Under the pieces are notes generated by a model. That model searched no databases and was not told the origin of the DNA. It saw nothing but the letters and a program-made list of their open reading frames with translations. A DNA stretch of 64,000 nucleotides from Comamonas thiooxydans (GTDB taxonomy: Bacteria; Pseudomonadota; Gammaproteobacteria; Burkholderiales; Burkholderiaceae_C): positions 3,844,001-3,908,000 of the forward strand of contig NZ_AP026738.1 of NCBI RefSeq assembly GCF_002157685.2, written 5' to 3'. The translations under genes and the position numbers were made by a program. This document shows, piece after piece, positions 61,272 through 64,000 of the stretch (position 1 is the first letter of the stretch; each line of letters begins with the position of its first letter).

Positions 61272-62771
61272 TTATGCGCGCTCGAAAACGGCCATGGACT
61301 CCACATGCGCCGTATGCGGGAACATATTCACCACACCGGCTGCCACGCAGCGATAGCCGGCCTGGTGTACCAGCAAGCCCGCATCGCGTGCCAGCGTGGC
61401 CGGGTTGCAGCTCACATAGACAATGCGCTTGGGGAACTGCCAGTTTTCCTGCCCCTCGGGCAGCGGCGGCAACAAATCGGGCTGCTCTTCGCTGGCCACA
61501 CCGGTCTGCTTGGCGCCGATGCGGATCTGGTGAATATCGGCCAGCGCCTTGGACAGCGCAAACGCACCTTCACGCGGAGGATCGACCAGCCATTTGTCGG
61601 AATTACCGTCGGCAATCAGCATGGCAGGCGTCATCTCGAAAAGATTGCGCGCCACAAAGCTGGTGGGAGCCAGCTTGTCGTCTTCGCTGCGCGTGGCATT
61701 GTTGCCAGCGTAGTTCTCGTGCGAACGCTTGACCAGTGTTTCCGAGCCTTCGATGCCCAGTACCTCGCGCGCCATGGTGGCAATGGGCAGCGTGAAGTTG
61801 CCAAGACCGCAGAACCAGTCGATGACGCGCTCGTTCTTTTTCGCATCCAGCAGACGCAGCGAGCGTGTGACCAGCACGCGGTTGATATGCGGATTGACCT
61901 GAGTGAAATCGGTCGGCTTGAACGGCATGGTGATGCCGAAGTCCGGCAGACCATAGGACAGCTGTGTGCCGCCTTCTTCCATCAAATGCACGGTATCCGG
62001 GCCCTTGGGCTGCAGCCACCATTGCACGTTCTGCGCGGCGGCAAAGTCGCGCAGGCGCTGCTTGTCGGCGTCCGACAGAGGTTCCAGATGGCGCAGCACC
62101 AGGGCGGTGACATGGTCACCGCAAGCCACTTCGATCTGCGGGCAGGTTTCGCGGGCATCCATGCTGGCGATCAGTGCGCGCATGGGCATGAGCATTGCGT
62201 CCACATGGGGCGGCAAAATCTTGCAGACCTCCATGTCGGCGATGTAGCGGCTCTTGCGCTCGTGGAAGCCCACCAGCACCTTGCCCTTCTTGGCCACATA
62301 GCGCACCGACAGGCGCGAGCGGAAGCGATAGCCCCAGGCCGGGCCTTCGATGGGGCGCAGCAACGTCTCGGGCTTGACCTTGGCCAGATGCCAGAGGTTG
62401 TCTTCCAGTACACGCTGCTTGATGGCAACCTGGGCCGCCACATGCAGATGCTGCATCTTGCAGCCACCGCAGGCGCCGGCGTGCAGGCCGAAATTGGGGC
62501 AGCCGGGCGTCACGCGCTGCGAGGATTCACGGTGGATTTCGGTCAGCGTGGCCGCTTCCCAGTTGTTCTTCTTGCGATGGGTGTTGGCGCTGACGATTTC
62601 ACCGGTCAGGGCGCCGTCGATGAAGACCACCTTGCCATCGGGCTTGCGGGCTACACCCTGGGCATCCATGTCCATGGACAGCACTTCCAGCCAGCCCTCG
62701 GGCAGCGCCGGGGCATCGGATGGGACTTCGGGCAGGTTCTCGGGAATTTTGTTGTCGCGGGATTCACTCAT
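61272..62771 (-). CDS. rlmD: 23S rRNA (uracil1939-C5)-methyltransferase
   Basis: A 499-residue RNA methyltransferase with an N-terminal TRAM domain and an iron-sulfur site ([19 protein letters not shown] plus a cysteine in MEVCKILPP). The Rossmann core has the SAM motif [20 protein letters not shown] and the catalytic [15 protein letters not shown]. This matches RlmD. The length is a little above E. coli RlmD (433). The ATG at 62771 gives [16 protein letters not shown]; the 20 codons upstream do not fit. Confidence 0.95.
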   Translation of the reverse strand: MSESRDNKIPENLPEVPSDAPALPEGWLEVLSMDMDAQGVARKPDGKVVFIDGALTGEIVSANTHRKKNNWEAATLTEIHRESSQRVTPGCPNFGLHAGACGGCKMQHLHVAAQVAIKQRVLEDNLWHLAKVKPETLLRPIEGPAWGYRFRSRLSVRYVAKKGKVLVGFHERKSRYIADMEVCKILPPHVDAMLMPMRALIASMDARETCPQIEVACGDHVTALVLRHLEPLSDADKQRLRDFAAAQNVQWWLQPKGPDTVHLMEEGGTQLSYGLPDFGITMPFKPTDFTQVNPHINRVLVTRSLRLLDAKKNERVIDWFCGLGNFTLPIATMAREVLGIEGSETLVKRSHENYAGNNATRSEDDKLAPTSFVARNLFEMTPAMLIADGNSDKWLVDPPREGAFALSKALADIHQIRIGAKQTGVASEEQPDLLPPLPEGQENWQFPKRIVYVSCNPATLARDAGLLVHQAGYRCVAAGVVNMFPHTAHVESMAVFERA

Positions 62772-62934
62772 GGTGCCCGATTGTCTCAGGCCACCCCATA
62801 CCCGAGGGCAGACCACGGCAAAAAACTGCACGGACTACGGGATGACGCCCTGGCCCCGGCATCCGCCGCGCGTCAGATAGCAAGCATCAAAATTGCCTCA
62901 AACGCTTGGTGGTCAATCGCCAACAGCTATGCAA

Positions 62935-63246
62935 TCAGAAGCGCTGCTCTTCACGCAGGCGACGCTCGCGGTTGTTGCGCGCCGCAGCAATCTGGGCACG
63001 CTCGGCGATCAGATTGACCTCGGTGGCGCAGTTGTACTCGTCGAGCGAGAAAAACATGCGCGCTCCGGGGGAGAGTTGCGACACCGTCTGGTGCAGGGGC
63101 AGAGAGAGATCGACCGGCGCCACATTGGAGCGATAGATCAGCTCGTTATTGGGGGCATAGACAAAATAGCAGGCAGCCGACGCGGCCTGGGCCAAGGCAC
63201 AGGCCGACAAAATCAACGCAGCACGCAAGGCGGATGCAGCGGTCAT
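62935..63246 (-). CDS. Small secreted protein of unknown function
   Basis: A 103-residue exported protein with a signal peptide MTAASALRAALILSACALAQ, cleaved after ASA. The mature part starts ACYFVYAPNNELIYRSNVAP and ends in an Arg-rich tail (RNNRERRLREEQRF). Two cysteines (ACYF and EYNCATE) may pair. I have seen no named family. The ATG at 63246 has GGGAGAGTTC upstream. Confidence 0.82.
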   Translation of the reverse strand: MTAASALRAALILSACALAQAASAACYFVYAPNNELIYRSNVAPVDLSLPLHQTVSQLSPGARMFFSLDEYNCATEVNLIAERAQIAAARNNRERRLREEQRF

Positions 63247-63431
63247 GAACTCTCCCTTCCCTAACGGGGCTTCATGCCCCTGTAATGCAGCTATTTTACG
63301 AGTACGGACACAGTGAGCAAATCGGCTCGAATTTTCTTCAGCCAAAGAAAATCCGCTTCCAATCCTGCCCACCAGAGCGCGCTGATCACAGTATCAGCGC
63401 CCTAAGCAGTAAAGTGGCTTTTCAAAAACAC

Positions 63432-63455
63432 AAATTTCTGTATTGACAGAAATTT
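63432..63455. promoter_or_regulatory. Perfect palindromic operator AAATTTCTGT-ATTG-ACAGAAATTT
   Basis: Ten-base arms with a four-base spacer lie 23 bases before the GbsR/MarR gene. TTGACA (63443-63448) sits inside and could be a -35 element. A regulator bound here would block this promoter, so autoregulation is likely. Confidence 0.75.
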
Positions 63456-63478
63456 CAGACAAGACCACACTACATCCC

Positions 63479-64000
63479 ATGCAACTGAGTCCTATCGCTG
63501 AACGCTTTGTGCACCACTGGGGAGATATGGGAAACGCCTGGGGCGTAAATCGTACGGTGGCGCAAATTCATGCACTACTGTTCTTTCATGGCCGCCCCCT
63601 CAATGCCGATGAAATCTGCGAAACCCTGGGTGCGGCACGCTCCAACGTCAGCAACAGCCTCAAGGAGCTGCTGAACTGGAACCTGATTCGCAGCAGCCGC
63701 AGGAGCGGCGACCGGCGCGAGTATTTCGAGACCTCGGCCGATGTCTGGGAGCTGCTGCGCACCATCGTGCGAGAGCGCAAGCAGCGCGAGTTCGACCCCA
63801 CCAGCGCACTGCTGCGTGAATTGATCGCCCAGCCCGAATTCGAGCAGGAAACGCCCGATGCCCAGGACCGCGTGCACGAGACGCTGCGCCTCATGGATTC
63901 GCTGGGCATCTGGACCGACGAAATGCTGCGCCTGTCTCCAGCCACGCTGGACAAGATCCTGCGCCTTGGCGCCAGCGTCCAGCGCTTTGTCCGAGGCAAG
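63479..64000 (+). CDS. GbsR/MarR-family transcriptional regulator (partial)
   Basis: A regulator cut by the window edge after 174 codons (no stop). It begins MQLSPIAERFVHHWGDMGNA. A winged helix-turn-helix (RTVAQIHALLFFHGRPLNAD and SNVSNSLKELLNWNLIRSSR) matches GbsR-type repressors. A long C-terminal helical region follows. The neighbouring target gene is beyond the window. The palindrome 23 bases upstream is its probable own operator. Confidence 0.9.
   Translation, partial: MQLSPIAERFVHHWGDMGNAWGVNRTVAQIHALLFFHGRPLNADEICETLGAARSNVSNSLKELLNWNLIRSSRRSGDRREYFETSADVWELLRTIVRERKQREFDPTSALLRELIAQPEFEQETPDAQDRVHETLRLMDSLGIWTDEMLRLSPATLDKILRLGASVQRFVRGK

Noticed and set aside
61305..63017. 570-codon plus-strand open frame opposite rlmD
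   Set aside because: It overlaps rlmD entirely, and its composition is that of an antisense shadow.
1..64000. Prophage, insertion sequence or integrative element
   Set aside because: No integrase, transposase, phage structural gene or target-site duplication is visible; both tRNA genes lack adjacent integrases.

Overview
The window looks like a chromosomal segment of a Comamonadaceae betaproteobacterium, most likely Comamonas or a close relative. The evidence is the thrS-infC-rpmI-rplT-pheS-pheT-ihfA-merR block, high GC with betaproteobacterial codon use, and several short inverted intergenic repeats of a type I associate with this family. The genus is inferred from gene content, not from a database match. 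I see no prophage, insertion sequence, plasmid backbone or CRISPR array.

Layout. 1-9200 is housekeeping: a chemoreceptor, prfB with its programmed +1 frameshift, pepN, a TPR protein, fbp, tRNA-Thr(CGT) and infA. 9200-12700 is sparse, with a diguanylate cyclase and two poorly explained stretches that may hold decayed genes. 12705-14746 is a LysR regulator divergent from a bile-acid:sodium-symporter-family transporter. 14814-30157, all on the minus strand, is a complete c-di-GMP-controlled surface adhesin locus. It holds lapD (degenerate GGDEF/EAL receptor), lapG (periplasmic protease), a 1958-residue adhesin with a retention module, VCBS-type repeats, a vWA domain and RTX repeats, a LuxR-type regulator, a type I secretion system (lapC, lapB, lapE) and a small acidic protein. 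30965-39405 is the translation operon with tRNA-Pro(GGG). 39730-43600 holds aceA, a DMT transporter, rraA and a SWIB protein.

43772-61235 is an iron-starvation region. A minus-strand operon (PepSY membrane protein, DUF2271, DUF4198, ApbE flavin transferase, membrane-anchored flavodoxin/FNR reductase) diverges from a Fiu-type TonB-dependent receptor behind a Fur-box-like site. Downstream on the plus strand are piuC, an FMN alpha-hydroxy-acid oxidase, bfd, tonB-exbB-exbD and hemP, then an HbpS/GlcG-like protein, a YccA-family membrane protein, a lipoprotein, and a DUF2325-hypothetical-sodA-ZIP operon. Four Fur-box-like sequences precede these units.

The parts probably work together as follows. 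Energised TonB receptors import ferric siderophores. The flavin-dependent membrane/periplasmic chain may deliver electrons from cytoplasmic NAD(P)H to reduce the iron. Bfd, Mn-type SodA and a ZIP transporter would adjust iron storage and manganese use under low iron. The flavin-linked reductase operon is the least described system in the window. The window ends with rlmD, a small secreted protein and a truncated GbsR/MarR-type regulator behind a perfect palindrome.
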